A DNA stretch of 64,000 bases from Norana najaformis. Its lineage: Eukaryota; Annelida; Clitellata; Crassiclitellata; Hormogastridae. A model generated the notes under the pieces. It did not search any database. It was not told the DNA's origin and worked only from the letters and a program-made list of their open reading frames with translations. This document shows positions 45,649-57,550 of this stretch, piece by piece (within the stretch, counting starts at the first letter, position 1; every line of letters starts with the position of its first letter). A program made the translations under genes and the position numbers. The DNA lies in the NCBI GenBank assembly GCA_964023275.1, contig OZ029915.1, positions 33,707,989 through 33,771,988 on the forward strand, written 5' to 3'.

Positions 45649-47500
45649 GGCGAGCTTCGTTACTTCGACACAGGAAATCAATTTAATCAGAGGTAGTGGG
45701 CGTCAGAATTCCTTTCTGTTACTACTTCATAGAAATTCTTTCTCGAGCAAGCATTCATTCCGAAAAATCTATTACGCTTAGACTGAACTGTCTCCCACTG
45801 ACCGCCTAACTAACCCGAAAGTAGGCGCTCTGTTTTAACCCTTCCACTCAGTTCCACTCTGCGTTGACGCTCGTCTCTCTTAGCCCCATCGGTTCATTTA
45901 GACGCCACGCTCGTTGTCTGTGGCAACAGAGACGGCCATTCAATTTTCATATTAATCGGCTTCTCTGGGCGAAATCATATGGCGGCGGCTGTGGTTGGGG
46001 TAGAGCAGGACGGGCCGCCGCAAGTACCCAAGAGGCTTCGGTCATCAACGCTATCCCATCTAAGGAAACGAAGAACTTATCGCTTCTGATGCACTCCGTT
46101 GCCGTCTGTATCGCGACTAGCGGTCGACCTGGGCTGCTAAGCGTTGCTAGGCGACGTTGCCATGCATATCAGATCACTAAACCGTTGCCATCTGTACGCA
46201 GACGCACGCACAAAGGAACGGCGGCAACTGCGGAGGAATGGGTTTGGTCGGCGTTTCGTGCAGCAAATTATTGCGATACGGGTGGATATGATTTGCATAC
46301 AGAATTTGGGCAAATGTGCTTTCGGGGTGCTGGGCGTCCGTCGAATGAGCTAAAGCTGTCATGCACCGAGTCAGTTTTCGCAGCGACGGTGACCATTCAG
46401 GTCACTTTCTCTCATTATCGTCCACCACTGATGCTTGTTGACTGTGCCGATCCATGCGGTCGGAGTAATGAGTCGACAAAAGCGATCACTGGAATATGTT
46501 CCTGTCCGTGTGTGTGGTTGACTTCAGTGGCTAGCCGGAAACGATGGCTTTTCCTCTGTGTCGTTCTGTCTCTTTGTCTCTTTGCATCTGTGTGTCTGTG
46601 TGTGTGTCTTCTATTATACTCCGCACCCGAGTCAACTGATCAGTGTGCTATAATGGCGTTTGCATGGAACGGAATTGGTTGTACTGAGTCGTTGTTGGAA
46701 TCAACTTTTGTTCCCTAATCGAATGCAGAAGTTAGGCTAACCAAGAACCAGATAGACCGAACGATCCGATGAAGAAATTCTCCAGTCGGTACTGAGGCTT
46801 AAACGCAGAAAAAGACGATCACCCTTTCGTCGCGGTTCGCTGAGCCACATCTGCAGTTGCGAAGGAGAGTAAGAGGCAGAGGCAGACCATCAGAGCGTGA
46901 CGGTTCTGATAATGGTCGATCTAGGCGTCTAGACTTGGCGGCCACGATTCCTTGGCTGGTCATCGATGCGTTGGTCAGTCAGTTGGTTGCCGACGGCGAT
47001 CGAGAGAAGTAGGCGTTTTCGGCTGCGGTGATCGTCTGTCTCGTTGGGCGACGCCCAATGCAATCTGGTGTTGCTAGGTCTGCGCTATAGATACATCCGT
47101 CTGCAGCACAGTCGGCGAAGATGAATCATCTGAATAGTCGATCGAATAGAAACCTATTTATAAAATACGTTAACAGATTACGCTACACAGCAAAAAGCTA
47201 CACTAGCTACAACTATCAACAACGTCTTCATACGGTACGAAGACACAATTATATGTATAGCGGATGTATTTCGATGTGTATCAATGTATATCAAGGAAAT
47301 ACGTTCGTATCATTTATTATATACATATACATGCACGTATAGCCTTTATACTTGTATCATATGAGTGACCTAATTGGATTAGTATGAAATTCGCTCGAAG
47401 CGGAAGGAAGGAATAAATGTGAAGGAGACACCAAAGGCGAAAGAGCTAGACAAAAATATCCACAGGTCAAAGCTTTAAGAGATTGAAACGTTCGAACGAA
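45649..47500. other. Upstream region of the GPCR; no second gene supported
   Basis: This is the likely promoter/5' UTR side of the minus-strand receptor. A plus-strand frame of 284 codons (45864-46718) crosses it but has no domain and ends in a TCTG-derived Cys/Leu-rich run. AT-rich DNA follows to 47350. Confidence 0.4.
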
Positions 47501-47504
47501 AAGA

Positions 47505-47605
47505 GCGAGAAACAGACAGACAGACAGAACAGACAGACAGACAGAACAGACAGACAGAAAGGCAGACAGACAAAAGACAGACAGACACGTAGAGAGAGAG
47601 AGATT
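47505..47605. repeat. (CAGA)n/(GA)n microsatellite
   Basis: Imperfect CAGA units with a short (AG)n end. Confidence 0.85.
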
Positions 47606-47799
47606 GAGGAAGCCCGACAGGAAAGGAAGCAAAGAATGACGAAGGCAACCAGATGCTGAATGATGGGAGAGACAGAAACACTCGCACAGGAACAAACGAA
47701 TGAACGGGGGTCGGAAGCAGGGAAGTACGGACGAACGGATGAAAGAAGAGATCTGTGCATGGAAATCGTCCATATTCTGCATCAGAACAGGACAGAACG

Positions 47800-48175
47800 A
47801 CCCACATACAGAGACATATCCAGAGACACATACAATGAAGCATACAGAAACTTATACAGTGCCACATCCAGAGACACAACTGTAGTTTATATATGACCGA
47901 ATAGCAGCCTCCTTGCCCCTCTGCCTCCTTGCTCCTCTGCCTTCTTGCCCCTCTGCCTCCTTGCCCCTCTGCCTCCTTGCTCCTCTGCCTCCTTGCCCCT
48001 CTGCCTCCCAGCTCCTCTGCCTCCTTGCCCTCCTTGTACAAGTACACAAACAGTTAATCATGCAAAGACACATTCCGAGACGCGTACCGTTAATCGTACA
48101 GAGACACATACGGAGACATACAAAGACACATACAAAGACACATACAGAGACACATACAGAGACACATACGTACGT
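47800..48175. repeat. ACATACAGAGACAC-type repeat interrupted by the 16-bp array
   Basis: Words such as ACACATACAGAGACACATAC fill 47800-47880 and again 48057-48172, with the 16-bp array and a short spacer between them. Confidence 0.7.
47907..48036. repeat. 16-bp minisatellite, small array (~8 units)
   Basis: Units of CTTGCCCCTCTGCCTC with CTTGCTCC and CCAGCTCC variants. Same family as the large array 1.2 kb away. Confidence 0.95.
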
Positions 48176-48410
48176 ATATGAACTTACGTTGTTGCGAATG
48201 AGATAAGCAGAAAGCAATGTCTGAGTGAATGTCAACACAGAGCGCTTTTGCATAACGCACTCAGCCAGCATCTCCCGAATAAATTCCTTGCAGTTACTCC
48301 ACCCTCTGATTCTTCCCTCGATGCATTCCGTTCGTCACCAGACTTCACATCCACCTCCATCGTCCAGACACAGATATGAAGCAACGAAAGGATCTATTCC
48401 TGCGCCGGTG

Positions 48411-48420
48411 CCTCTGCTGC

Positions 48421-48454
<34 letters not shown>

Positions 48455-48456
48455 TA
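48411..48456. repeat. (CTG)n microsatellite
   Basis: About 14 CTG triplets with one CTA interruption. A (CAG)n run also lies near 48530-48550. Confidence 0.9.
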
Positions 48457-48629
48457 CTGCAAATCTCTATCAGCACCATCAAGCCTCGACCCCACAATTG
48501 AAAAAGAATACAGCATAAGAGTACACAATATAGCAGCAGTAGCAGCAGCAACTGTTATATGCATAATATTTCATTCATGCGGATGCTTCGTTGTTTATGC
48601 CAGAAATGCATATTCCGAATACTATTAGC

Positions 48630-48720
48630 AAGTATATTATATATATATATATTATATCTACATATACGTCTATACGAATATATATATATATAGGTCTATA
48701 CATGAATATATATATATAAT
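48630..48720. repeat. (TA)n-rich tract
   Basis: Several (TA)4-8 runs separated by short spacers. Confidence 0.85.
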
Positions 48721-48879
48721 GTATGTGTGGATATTTGATTGAGTCTGTATATTCGAAAGGAGTGAGCCATGGCAGGGCAGGTGCGCGTTGATTATGGATG
48801 ACAGCATTAATGGAGCGCAGACAGATAATGACCAGCCCTGATCGATCGGTGCAGTTCGATTATGAAGGCTTGGCACTTG

Positions 48880-48922
48880 CCGCCGTCGCCGTCGCCGCCG
48901 CCGCAGCAGCAGCAGCAGCAGT
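48880..48922. repeat. (GCC)n/(GCA)n triplet repeat
   Basis: GCCGCC/GTCGCC units pass into (GCA)n, giving an Ala-rich frame on the plus strand. Confidence 0.85.
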
Positions 48923-49207
48923 AACCAGAGAGACAGGAGATGGCAGCCAACAGAAGGCCTGGGTGGGGTGGAGAAGTTTGACACAGCCGCTTCACGATCT
49001 ATACTCATACACACACAAAACTCCGTCTGTACAAAGACTCGGTATGGATACGACAATAAAATATGTGATGATATTCAACTGTAGTTTATATATGACCACA
49101 GTCTAACGACCTTTTCAGGTTCTCTCTGGTAAGCTGACAGTTAAATCAAACGTCCGAGGGTTAATTGGGGCAAAGATTAATGCGTGGCCGGATGTCCTTT
49201 TCGCCAC

Positions 49208-51310
49208 CTTGCCCCTCTGCCTCCTTGCCCCTCTGCCTCCTTGCCCCTCTGCCTCCTTGCCCCTCTGCCTCCTTGCCCCTCTGCCTCCTTGCCCCTCTGC
49301 CTCCTTGTCCCTCTGCCTCCTTGCCCCTCTGCCTCCTTGCCCCTCTGCCTCCTTGTCCCTCTGCCTCCTTGCCCCTCTGCCTCCTTGCACCTCTGCCTCC
49401 TTGCCCCTCTGCCTCCGTGCCCCTCTGCCTCCTTGCCCCTCTGCCTCCTTGTCCCTCTGCCTCCTTGCCCCTCTGCCTCCTTGCCCCTCTGCCTCCTTGC
49501 CCCTCTGCCTCCTTGCCCCTCTGCCTCCTTGCCCCTCTGCCTCCTTGCCCCTCTGCCTCCTTGCCCTCTGCCTCCTTGCCCCTCTGCCTCCTTGCCCCTC
49601 TGTCTCCTTGCCCCTCTGCCTCCTTGCCACTCTGCCTCCGTGCCCCTCTGCCTCCTTGCCCCTCTGCCTCCTTGCCCCTCTGCCTCCTTGCCCCTCTGCC
49701 TCCTTGCCCCTCTGCCTCCTTGCCCCTCTGCCTCCTTGCCCTCTGCCTTCTTGCCCTCTGCCTTCTTGCCCCTCTGCCTCCTTGCCCCTCTGCCTCCTTG
49801 CCCCTCTGCCTCCTTGCCCCTCTGCCTCCTTGCCCCTCTGCCTCCGTGCCCCTCTGCCTCCTTGCCCCTCTGCCTCCTTGCCCCTCTGCCTCCTTGCCCC
49901 TCTGCCTCCTTGCCCCTCTGCCTCCTTGCCCCTCTGCCTCCTTGCCCCTCTGCCTCCTTGCCCCTCTGCCTCCTTGCCCCTCTGCCTCCTTGCCCCTCTG
50001 CCTCCTTGCCCCTCTGCCTCCTTGCCCCTCTGCCTCCTTGCCCCTCTGCCTCCTTGCCCCTCTGCCTTCTTGCCCTCTGCCTTCTTGCCCTCTGCCTCCT
50101 TGCTCCTCTGCCTCCTTGCCCCTCTGCCTCCTTGCCCCTCTGCCTCCTTGCCCCTCTGCCTCCTTGCCCCTCTGCCTCCTTGCCCTCTGCCTCCTTGCCC
50201 CTCTGCCTCCTTGCCCCTCTGTCTCCTTGCCCCTCTGCCTCCTTGCCCCTCTGCCTCCTTGCCCCTCTGCCTCCTTGCCCCTCTGCCTCCTTGCACCTCT
50301 GCCTCCTTGCCCCTCTGCCTTCTTGCCCCTCTGCCTCCTTGCCCTCTGCCTTCTTGCCCTCTGCCTTCTTGCCCCTCTGCCTCCTTGCCCCTCTGCCTCC
50401 TTGCCCCTCTGCCTCCTTGCCCCTCTGCCTCCTTGCCCCTCTGCCTCCTTGCCACTCTGCCTCCGTGCCCCTCTGCCTCCTTGCCCCTCTGCCTCCTTGT
50501 CCCTCTGCCTCCTTGCCCTCTGCCTCCTTGCCCCTCTGCCTCCTTGCCCCTCTGCCTCCTTGCCCCTCTGCCTCCTTGCCCCTCTGCCTCCTTGCCCCTC
50601 TGCCTCCTTGCCCCTCTGTCTCCTTGCCCCTCTGCCTCCTTGCCACTCTGCCTCCGTGCCCCTCTGCCTCCTTGCCCCTCTGCCTCCTTGCCCCTCTGCC
50701 TCCTTGCCCCTCTGCCTCCTTGCCCCTCTGCCTCCTTGCCCCTCTGCCTCCTTGCCCCTCTGCCTCCTTGCCCCTCTGCCTCCTTGCCCCTCTGCCTCCT
50801 TGCCCCTCTGCCTCCTTGCCCCTCTGCCTCCTTGCCCCTCTGCCTCCTTGCCCCTCTGCCTCCTTGCCCCTCTGCCTCCTTGCCCCTCTGCCTCCTTGCC
50901 CCTCTGCCTCCTTGCCCCTCTGCCTCCTTGCCCCTCTGCCTCCTTGCCCCTCTGCCTTCTTGCCCTCTGCCTCCTTGCCCCTCTGCCTCCTTGCCCCTCT
51001 GCCTCCGTGCCCCTCTGCCTCCTTGCCCCTCTGCCTCCTTGCCCCTCTGCCTCCTTGCCCCTCTGCCTCCTTGCCCCTCTGCCTCCTTGCCCCTCTGCCT
51101 CCTTGCCCCTCTGCCTCCTTGCCCCTCTGCCTTCTTGCCCTCTGCCTTCTTGCCCTCTGCCTTCTTGCCCCTCTGCCTCCTTGCCCCTCTGCCTCCTTGC
51201 CCCTCTGCCTCCTTGCCCCTCTGCCTCCTTGCCCCTCTGCCTCCTTGCCCCTCTGCCTCCTTGCCCCTCTGCCTCCTTGCCCCTCTGCCTCCTTGCTCCT
51301 CTGCCTCCCT
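49208..51310. repeat. 16-bp minisatellite, large array (~130 units)
   Basis: About 2.1 kb of CTTGCCCCTCTGCCTC units with a few 15-bp units (CTTGCCCTCTGCCTC) and recurrent single-base variants (TTGTCCC, CCGTGCC, TGCCACT, GCCTTCTT, CTGTCTC). The plus strand has almost no A and the minus strand almost no T, so stop codons can hardly occur. Frames of ~700 codons ([16 protein letters not shown] on plus; [16 protein letters not shown] on minus) result. No promoter, start context or splice signal indicates expression, so I do not call them coding. Confidence 0.97.
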
Positions 51311-51574
51311 GTATATGTGATCATCTAAGCCAATGACGATTCCTTTCGGTTAAAGTAGTGGAACTTTCGCAGCTTGAAATCATTAGGTTATATTGAAAAA
51401 TTAATAAACACGTAACGAGATAACAAAAATCATAACCGAAGACTACACAGACTGCATCAGGTGGACAGACAGACATTAAAACAGACATATAACGCGAAAC
51501 AAGTGCTAAGGGCATAAAGGAAGGCTGAGACACAGAAAATGAGAGAAACACAAAGAAATAAATCAGAATAGATC

Positions 51575-51733
51575 TGTAGATCGATAGATCGATCGATAGA
51601 TAGATATATGGATAGATAGATGGATGGATGGATGGATGGATGGATGGATAGATGGATGGACGGATGGACGGATGGACGGATAGATGGATGGATGGATGGA
51701 TGGATAACTAAGTAAATATGTATACGTATATAC

Positions 51734-51780
<47 letters not shown>
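51575..51780. repeat. (GATG)n/(GATA)n and (GA)n microsatellites
   Basis: Tetranucleotides at 51575-51710 and a 20-unit (GA)n at about 51738-51778. Confidence 0.95.
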
Positions 51781-51781
<1 letters not shown>

Positions 51782-52289
51782 TGAAAGAGCAATGCAGACT
51801 ATAAACAGTTGGGTTAGGTTTTGATAAACCTAGCCGAGACCGATTTTGGATCAAGTGTGTACATTTCAGTCAGAGACAAGAGTTGACTGACGATGAAGTC
51901 GATGGAAAGGGGAAGAGTAAACAGTTGGCAACTGGAGACGGAGTGGGTCGCCAGTTACGTCAGTCTCACCAGACGACGCATTTCAAGGCTTTCCAGTCGT
52001 GATCTCGGAACTCGCTGGATAATCAGACGCGATGGACGGATGAAAGGCTCCGTTTGCTCCTTTATGCACTGAAATGAGACTGGAACAGCGACGAAGCCTT
52101 TAATTAAGACGCACAGATCAGGTTCTCCATGCACACACATTCCAGACGTCAACCAGCCAAGGTATACACGCTCGTCTACACATCACAACCGGATGCATGA
52201 TTTAAAGAGATAGTGCTTCTTCCAAAGAAAATGCTAATAGTTAAAACAATTAGGCAAATTATCGACCCGCCAAGTTTATTGATGAAGTC
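51781..52289. other. Unassigned sequence
   Basis: No supported gene or repeat boundary. Confidence 0.4.
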
Positions 52290-52575
52290 ATATGTCCATT
52301 ACTACCATTACATCGTCTGGATCTATTTGTTCCTCGTGTTAAGTCCTCCCTTGCTCAGCAGAGGGCTTTTGCTGTTGTTGACCCATCTCTATGGAATACA
52401 CTTCCGCTATCGCTTCGTGCAAGGGTCACTGTTAGTGATAGAGCTCAGTCAGCTCGTTGTTTAAAAACGTTTTGATTTCCCAGGGGCTCTCGTGCTAGAA
52501 GCGCCTCTGAGTAGTTTGTTCTGTAGGAAGCGCTATATAAGTTATCAAGTACAATACAACAATACAATACATCTA
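52290..52575 (+). pseudogene. LINE 3' end fragment (plus strand)
   Basis: Encodes DPSLWNTLPLSLRARVTVSD and ARCLKTF then a stop, matching the C-terminal LWNxLPxxLR...FKxxLKTxLF block of non-LTR retrotransposons. It is followed by the usual tail word AAGCGCTATATAAGTTATCA and an (ACAAT)n end. Confidence 0.75.
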
Positions 52576-52689
52576 TTCAGAATTCGTCTGCAAAATGCTA
52601 AGCAGTCAAATAGGCCAACGTAACATGCATAGCTGCATACACACTTACATAGGCCTATACACACATACCCATGTTATAATGCAGGGGTG

Positions 52690-52945
52690 CTATAAGACAT
52701 GTGCCTGGCCCCTACTCGCAAAAATGGAGACCCGATGTCTTCTTCAGTGTCAAGAATCAGTCCAAGAATCCAATGACGCCACTCTTCTCTGTTCTGTGCC
52801 TCTTCTTTCCTCACCCATCATCCTGTCCAACAGCATGTTCCTTGGCCTTCCTGAAACCTTCTTTGTCTCAGTTCTCCTTCAATCATTGTCTTCAGGAGAG
52901 AATTTCCCCGCAGTATGTGACTACGAGAATATAATTCTAACAAGT
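52690..52945 (-). pseudogene. LINE C-terminal fragment (minus strand)
   Basis: The minus strand encodes NSLLKTMIEGELRQRR, then in another frame SGRPRNMLLDRMMGEE, then AQNREEWRHWILG. This is the conserved GRPRxxWxD...A.DRExWR tail of LINE polyproteins, broken by frameshifts. A plus-strand 141-codon frame over it is a shadow. Confidence 0.65.
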
Positions 52946-52949
52946 CGAA

Positions 52950-54840
52950 GAGCCTCAAGCTCTGCAAAAATTGGAAACAAATATGCGCCTATCGTAGATA
53001 TCCTACGTGCTATGCTTTAGGCACATTGTATTGTCTTTGTTACTGGTCAGTCAAAGTCCCCAAAATAAACCCTCAACATATATACATATGCATATACACG
53101 AACACACACACACACGCACACACGTATAAGTAATTTGTGATCGAAAGAGCACAAATCTGGGAAAAGTGGTTGCTTGATTAATTCCAAAGGGAAGTAAATG
53201 TAAGCGAAGCATTTGTCTTCTGCTGTCCTACCGAAATTGTGCGCAGCAGAGATACCAAAATAGACAAAAACTCAGAATCAGAAGCAGACATGCGCATACT
53301 GGCCATTTAATTGTATGCCAGTCTCCTGTCTCCTAGAATCCAGGCACCAAATCGGAAGTCGTTACTTTCGATCCAGGCAGGACTTGACACACGCCATATC
53401 TGCGGAGGAAGCCTTAATCGCTGACTGCCACGGGCTCCGCGGAGACATCCATTACCAGCACCCTCGATCTCTTTCGTGACGAATTCTGGCGCATGTATAG
53501 CAAAGAATCCCTTCACTCCTCTCCGTCATCTGAGGCCGATCTGTAGACTAATGGTGGCGTCATTGCCGATGACCTTTGACAGATTCGTAATAGGCGCTAC
53601 ATAAATGTGTATCGCTATACAAATATGTATCGTCCCTTCATTTTGTTTGCCTATTTGCCTGTTAACCGTTTGGTCCATTTCTGTGCTGTCTGTAATCACG
53701 TGATTATTGTTGCGTGACTTTGTGATTGTTATTTTTGTGCAATAGCAAATAATGATATATGTATGTCGGTTTGCTCAATACCCATATTGCTGTCTGCGTT
53801 CTTGCATATTTTTACTCGCACTTTTTGCACGTTTGCTTCCGTCTGCTACCATTTATTACTCCGTCTAACGGTATTCTGTATTGCAGTAGATCTAATTTTT
53901 CCAAATAAGTTGCTGCAAGCAAGTTAGCAGCTTGCCAAAGGACCTCCACAAGAAACCGAGTAACGCTGGTCGCCATTGGCAACGGAACAGGACTTGCTGA
54001 TTTAAGGAGGGGCATTGCCGAAGCAACACAGATGGGTCAACGAGGATTCATCGATTCGTCTCAAGCACCAGGAACGGATTTCTATGCGTGGAGTTTGAAA
54101 TTTCATCAGAACGTTGTTACCAAACTACACACAAATACACCCGCAAGCAAACACACACACACACACGCACACATAAACAGCAGATAACTCGGTGGCTGCA
54201 TTGGACATTATTCATTTAGATGCCTTCTTCCCCACCAAACGCCAGCTAGAATTTGTATGCTGTCCAATTTACAAGCATATAAAGACAGCGAAATATATGC
54301 TGCCTGTGAAAAAAAAATATATATATTACATATAACTTAATGTATATATAGTTACAATTTGGGACAAGCAGGCGGCCGTGTAGAGGATGATTTTGGGGAA
54401 TGTTAAAGGCCTTACTCTGAGGGTCACAAAGGTCGAAAAGTATTAGTCTATGCCTTACACTTTCTATGTAAGCAAAGAAAAATTATTTAGAAATATAATT
54501 AAAATTAACTTAGAATAGATGATTAAATAATAATAATAACAATAATAGTAATAACATCAACGAAAAGCAACAATAATAATAATAATGATTACCGCTGCTG
54601 CTGAGGATGATGAAGATGAAGACAACGACGACGATAATGATAGAATTAGTAATGTAAATTGAAGTATCAGTGATAGAAGTGATAGAAGTTGAAGTAATAA
54701 CAGCGGAATAGTTTTATTAAATCACCTTATTAGTTAAATGCTGCAGAGGGGATGAGAGAGATCTTGGCACATACTGTAAGTAATTGGACAACAGAAACCC
54801 ACTGGTTCCCTGCAGAACAGGAAACTCACAATACAGCATC
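52950..54840. other. Unassigned, with CA and AAT microsatellites
   Basis: (AC)n runs near 53103-53123 and 54148-54172, and an (AAT)n-type tract near 54525-54590. A GGCGCTACATAAATGTG SINE-tail-like word lies near 53594. No gene is supported. Confidence 0.4.
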
Positions 54841-55125
54841 TGTGACAGGCAAGCACACATACGGACCTACACACAGACATATACAAAAAGACACACATAC
54901 AGACACACAAACAAATACACACAGATACCAAGACAGTCATGCGCACGTACAGGCGCACACTCACACAGACAAACACAGACGCACAGACAGACACGCAGGC
55001 ATACATACACATATACACGCAAATGGACACAGACAGAGGAAACAGGCAGACATGCAGACACGCATACATACGGACGCAAACGGACAGGTGTCTGGCAGAC
55101 AGACTGGAGACAGACTAAGACAGAC
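54841..55125. repeat. ACAC/AGAC-rich simple repeat
   Basis: Degenerate CACACAGAC-type repeat of about 280 bp. The Thr/His-rich plus frames and Cys/Val-rich minus frames are artefacts. Confidence 0.85.
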
Positions 55126-55609
55126 TATAGCAACATATGGACTCTTACCTTGTCTTCTTATTAAGAAAATTTATTGTGCGGGCAAAGCAAACTATCCCGC
55201 CAGGTGGCGTCGTCAGTCGTTCTGTTGTTAAGAACAAGACGCGGCGACCAAACAACACTTTAAATTCAATTGAAAACAACACAAACATCGTTTGTCGCTC
55301 GCTCGTCCACAATACGTTCTAAAAATCGATAACACCGATGGATCGATCTATCGACATGTGTTGGTCCTTACTCCGGCGCCAGGCTGGAGAGGTCGACAAG
55401 AAGACGTATTTACAATGGCAGAAATGTATCTGCCTGCGATTACGAGAAGAAGCAGCAGCAGTAGACGGCTCATCGATGATGGAAAGATAGACCTGTATTC
55501 GACGCAATATTGCTTCCTTGAATAATCGTGAAATCGATCCAGGCGTCACTGTTCTCGGACGAATGAACCAACTGTTCGATAGATGAATAGACTAGTCATC
55601 AAAGGGATG
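55126..55609. other. Unassigned sequence
   Basis: No supported gene. A short (AGC)n run lies at 55453-55467. Confidence 0.4.
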
Positions 55610-55725
55610 ATTAGCTGGCTGACTGGCTGGCTGGCTGACTGGCTGGCTGACTGGCTAGCTGGCTTGGTAGCCAGTTGATTGAGTGGATGGATGGGTCAGT
55701 GGGTTTGTGTGGATGGATGGTTGGA
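55610..55725. repeat. (GGCT)n/(GACT)n repeat
   Basis: TGGCTGACTGGCTGGCTGAC-type tetranucleotide array passing into GGATG units. Confidence 0.85.
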
Positions 55726-55780
55726 TGATTCAAAAAGTGATTTCATTAACCGTAAACACCGTTACTAGCCTGATCCAGAT

Positions 55781-55781
<1 letters not shown>

Positions 55782-55851
<70 letters not shown>
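55782..55851. repeat. Pure (ATC)n microsatellite, ~23 units
   Basis: Uninterrupted CATCAT run. Its purity suggests recent expansion. Confidence 0.97.
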
Positions 55852-56250
55852 AGTAACTACCACTATTATCATTAGCGATTGCAACACCAACACCCGGCAT
55901 CAGAATAAGTCTGGAAAGTAACTTCTATGGCGCCAATATATTGGCTGACGTTGGATTGAGTTTACTAACGTCACTCGATCAGACAGTGGTGATCTTCCTT
56001 ATAGTCTATCTTCTTTTTATTAGTCAGCCTTCAAGAACTTGATCAACCGAGGAGTCTCCTAAGGCCAAGCGAACCATCAGTATATGGACAAATACGGAGG
56101 TACAAACAGACCAATACTCAAACGGACGAACAGACGGACGAACGGAGTTGAGGAATTTCTTCAAAGTTGCCTAATTCCGTTGGGAGTTGGCGTCCAACGA
56201 CTTCCCAAATCCAGAGGACGTTTGCTCATCGACCGTCCGACCGGCCGCCT
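55852..56250. other. Unassigned sequence
   Basis: No supported gene. Confidence 0.4.
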
Positions 56251-56370
56251 CCCGCCGTTCCCTCTCACTCCCGCCGTTCCCTCTCACTCCAGCCGTTCCC
56301 TCACTCTCCCGCCGTTCCCTCTCCCTCCCGCTGTTCCCTCTCCCCTCCCGCCGTCCGCCCGTCCGTCCGT
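56251..56370. repeat. 19-bp minisatellite (~6 units)
   Basis: Units of CCCGCCGTTCCCTCTCACT with minor variants, decaying into CCGTCCGCC words. Confidence 0.9.
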
Positions 56371-57463
56371 CCCTTAAGATGGTGATCCTACAAAGCCGTG
56401 CTTCAGACGGCCGCAGGCGTCTCGCCTTCTTTCTCGGCCAGATAGTCAAGTAATCATAGAGTTTTGCCAACAGCCAATATGGCGGTGTTTACTGATGCGT
56501 ATAAAATACACGATTATTTGCTGTGTTCGACCAAATACTTCTATTATCGTTTCATCTCATATTGATATACATATATTTACAACGCAGAAGCATCCAAATA
56601 TTCTGTCGACAGCTTCAGCTTGGCAATTACGGCGTCCTAATGTGTAGCAATATGCGCAGTCTCTCTTTGGCAATTATGCTGTCGTTAGCGGCTTTGCCCC
56701 AAGGCCTTCCTTTCGACGGCCTTCGGCAACCTTCCAGCACGTCCGTCTGTCCGTCTGTCCATCACTCCCTCTGTCCACACGCCTGCCCACCTACTTGTCC
56801 GACTGCCCACCTACTTGACCGCCTGCCAGCTAATCTTCTCACAGAACTTTTGCGATGATATAGTGACGATATATAAGTGTTTAAGCATTAGCATACTACA
56901 GTATCTAGTATTAGTGCTTCAACAACAGATTCTGCTATAATATCATGCAACTGTAGGTCTAAATACTATTACTTTTTGCTCTAAATCGCCTCTCTACCTC
57001 TATCTCGTGTGTATAGGCCTTACATCAAATGCGGTAGTGCATCTGTGTTAACGGCCGTATATAGCCTAAGTATAGAAAATTGGTTTTTGACCATGCAATT
57101 TCGAAACCTCTGAACTCATTGACCGGAAATTTCGTAGGGTACTTTCCGCCCATGAAAATTTGCATGCAGTCATATTACCTGTAACGCTCCCATCGCTGTC
57201 CAAATTATACACATTTTGTGCCTTCTTTAGTTAGTTTGATTCTTCTCAGAAAATTGTATGGCGCAATGTTATGCGGAATAATCATTACTGCTGATCGGAG
57301 TGATGCATCCACACACACCGAAAACAGTGGAAATAAAACAGCAAATATTACTATAAAGCTACCAGGGACATGACCAGCTTAAGTTTTGTAATATTTCGCT
57401 CTTTTACGTATTTCATTTGTATTGATTGAATTTCCGTTGATGTTATTTCTTAAACTGTGCAGT
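56371..57463. other. Unassigned sequence
   Basis: The plus frame 56523-56858 includes a signal-like LSLAIMLSLAALPQG segment but continues into CCGTCTGTC-type repeat. No splice support was found. Confidence 0.35.
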
Positions 57464-57488
57464 TTCTCTCTCTCTCTCTCTCTCTCTC

Positions 57489-57550
<62 letters not shown>
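57464..57550. repeat. (CT)n(CA)n compound microsatellite
   Basis: About 30 CT dinucleotides with one TGTTT interruption, followed by about 10 CA dinucleotides. Confidence 0.97.

Noticed and set aside
45649-45681. Longer GPCR N terminus (11 extra residues)
   Set aside because: The extension has no ATG; it would begin at a TTG codon. The first ATG, at 45648, has good Kozak context.
45864-46718. 284-codon plus-strand ORF upstream of the GPCR
   Set aside because: No recognisable domain, mixed composition, ends in a TCTG-derived Cys/Leu run, and lies where the receptor promoter/5' UTR would be.
47907-51310. CRISPR-like array
   Set aside because: Units are contiguous with no spacers, in a eukaryotic genome; it is a minisatellite.
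49165-51336. Overlapping ~700-codon proteins on both strands
   Set aside because: They arise from a stop-free 16-bp minisatellite in several frames at once; there is no start, splice or domain evidence.
52595-53020. 141-codon plus-strand ORF
   Set aside because: It lies opposite a decayed LINE tail on the minus strand and is its shadow.
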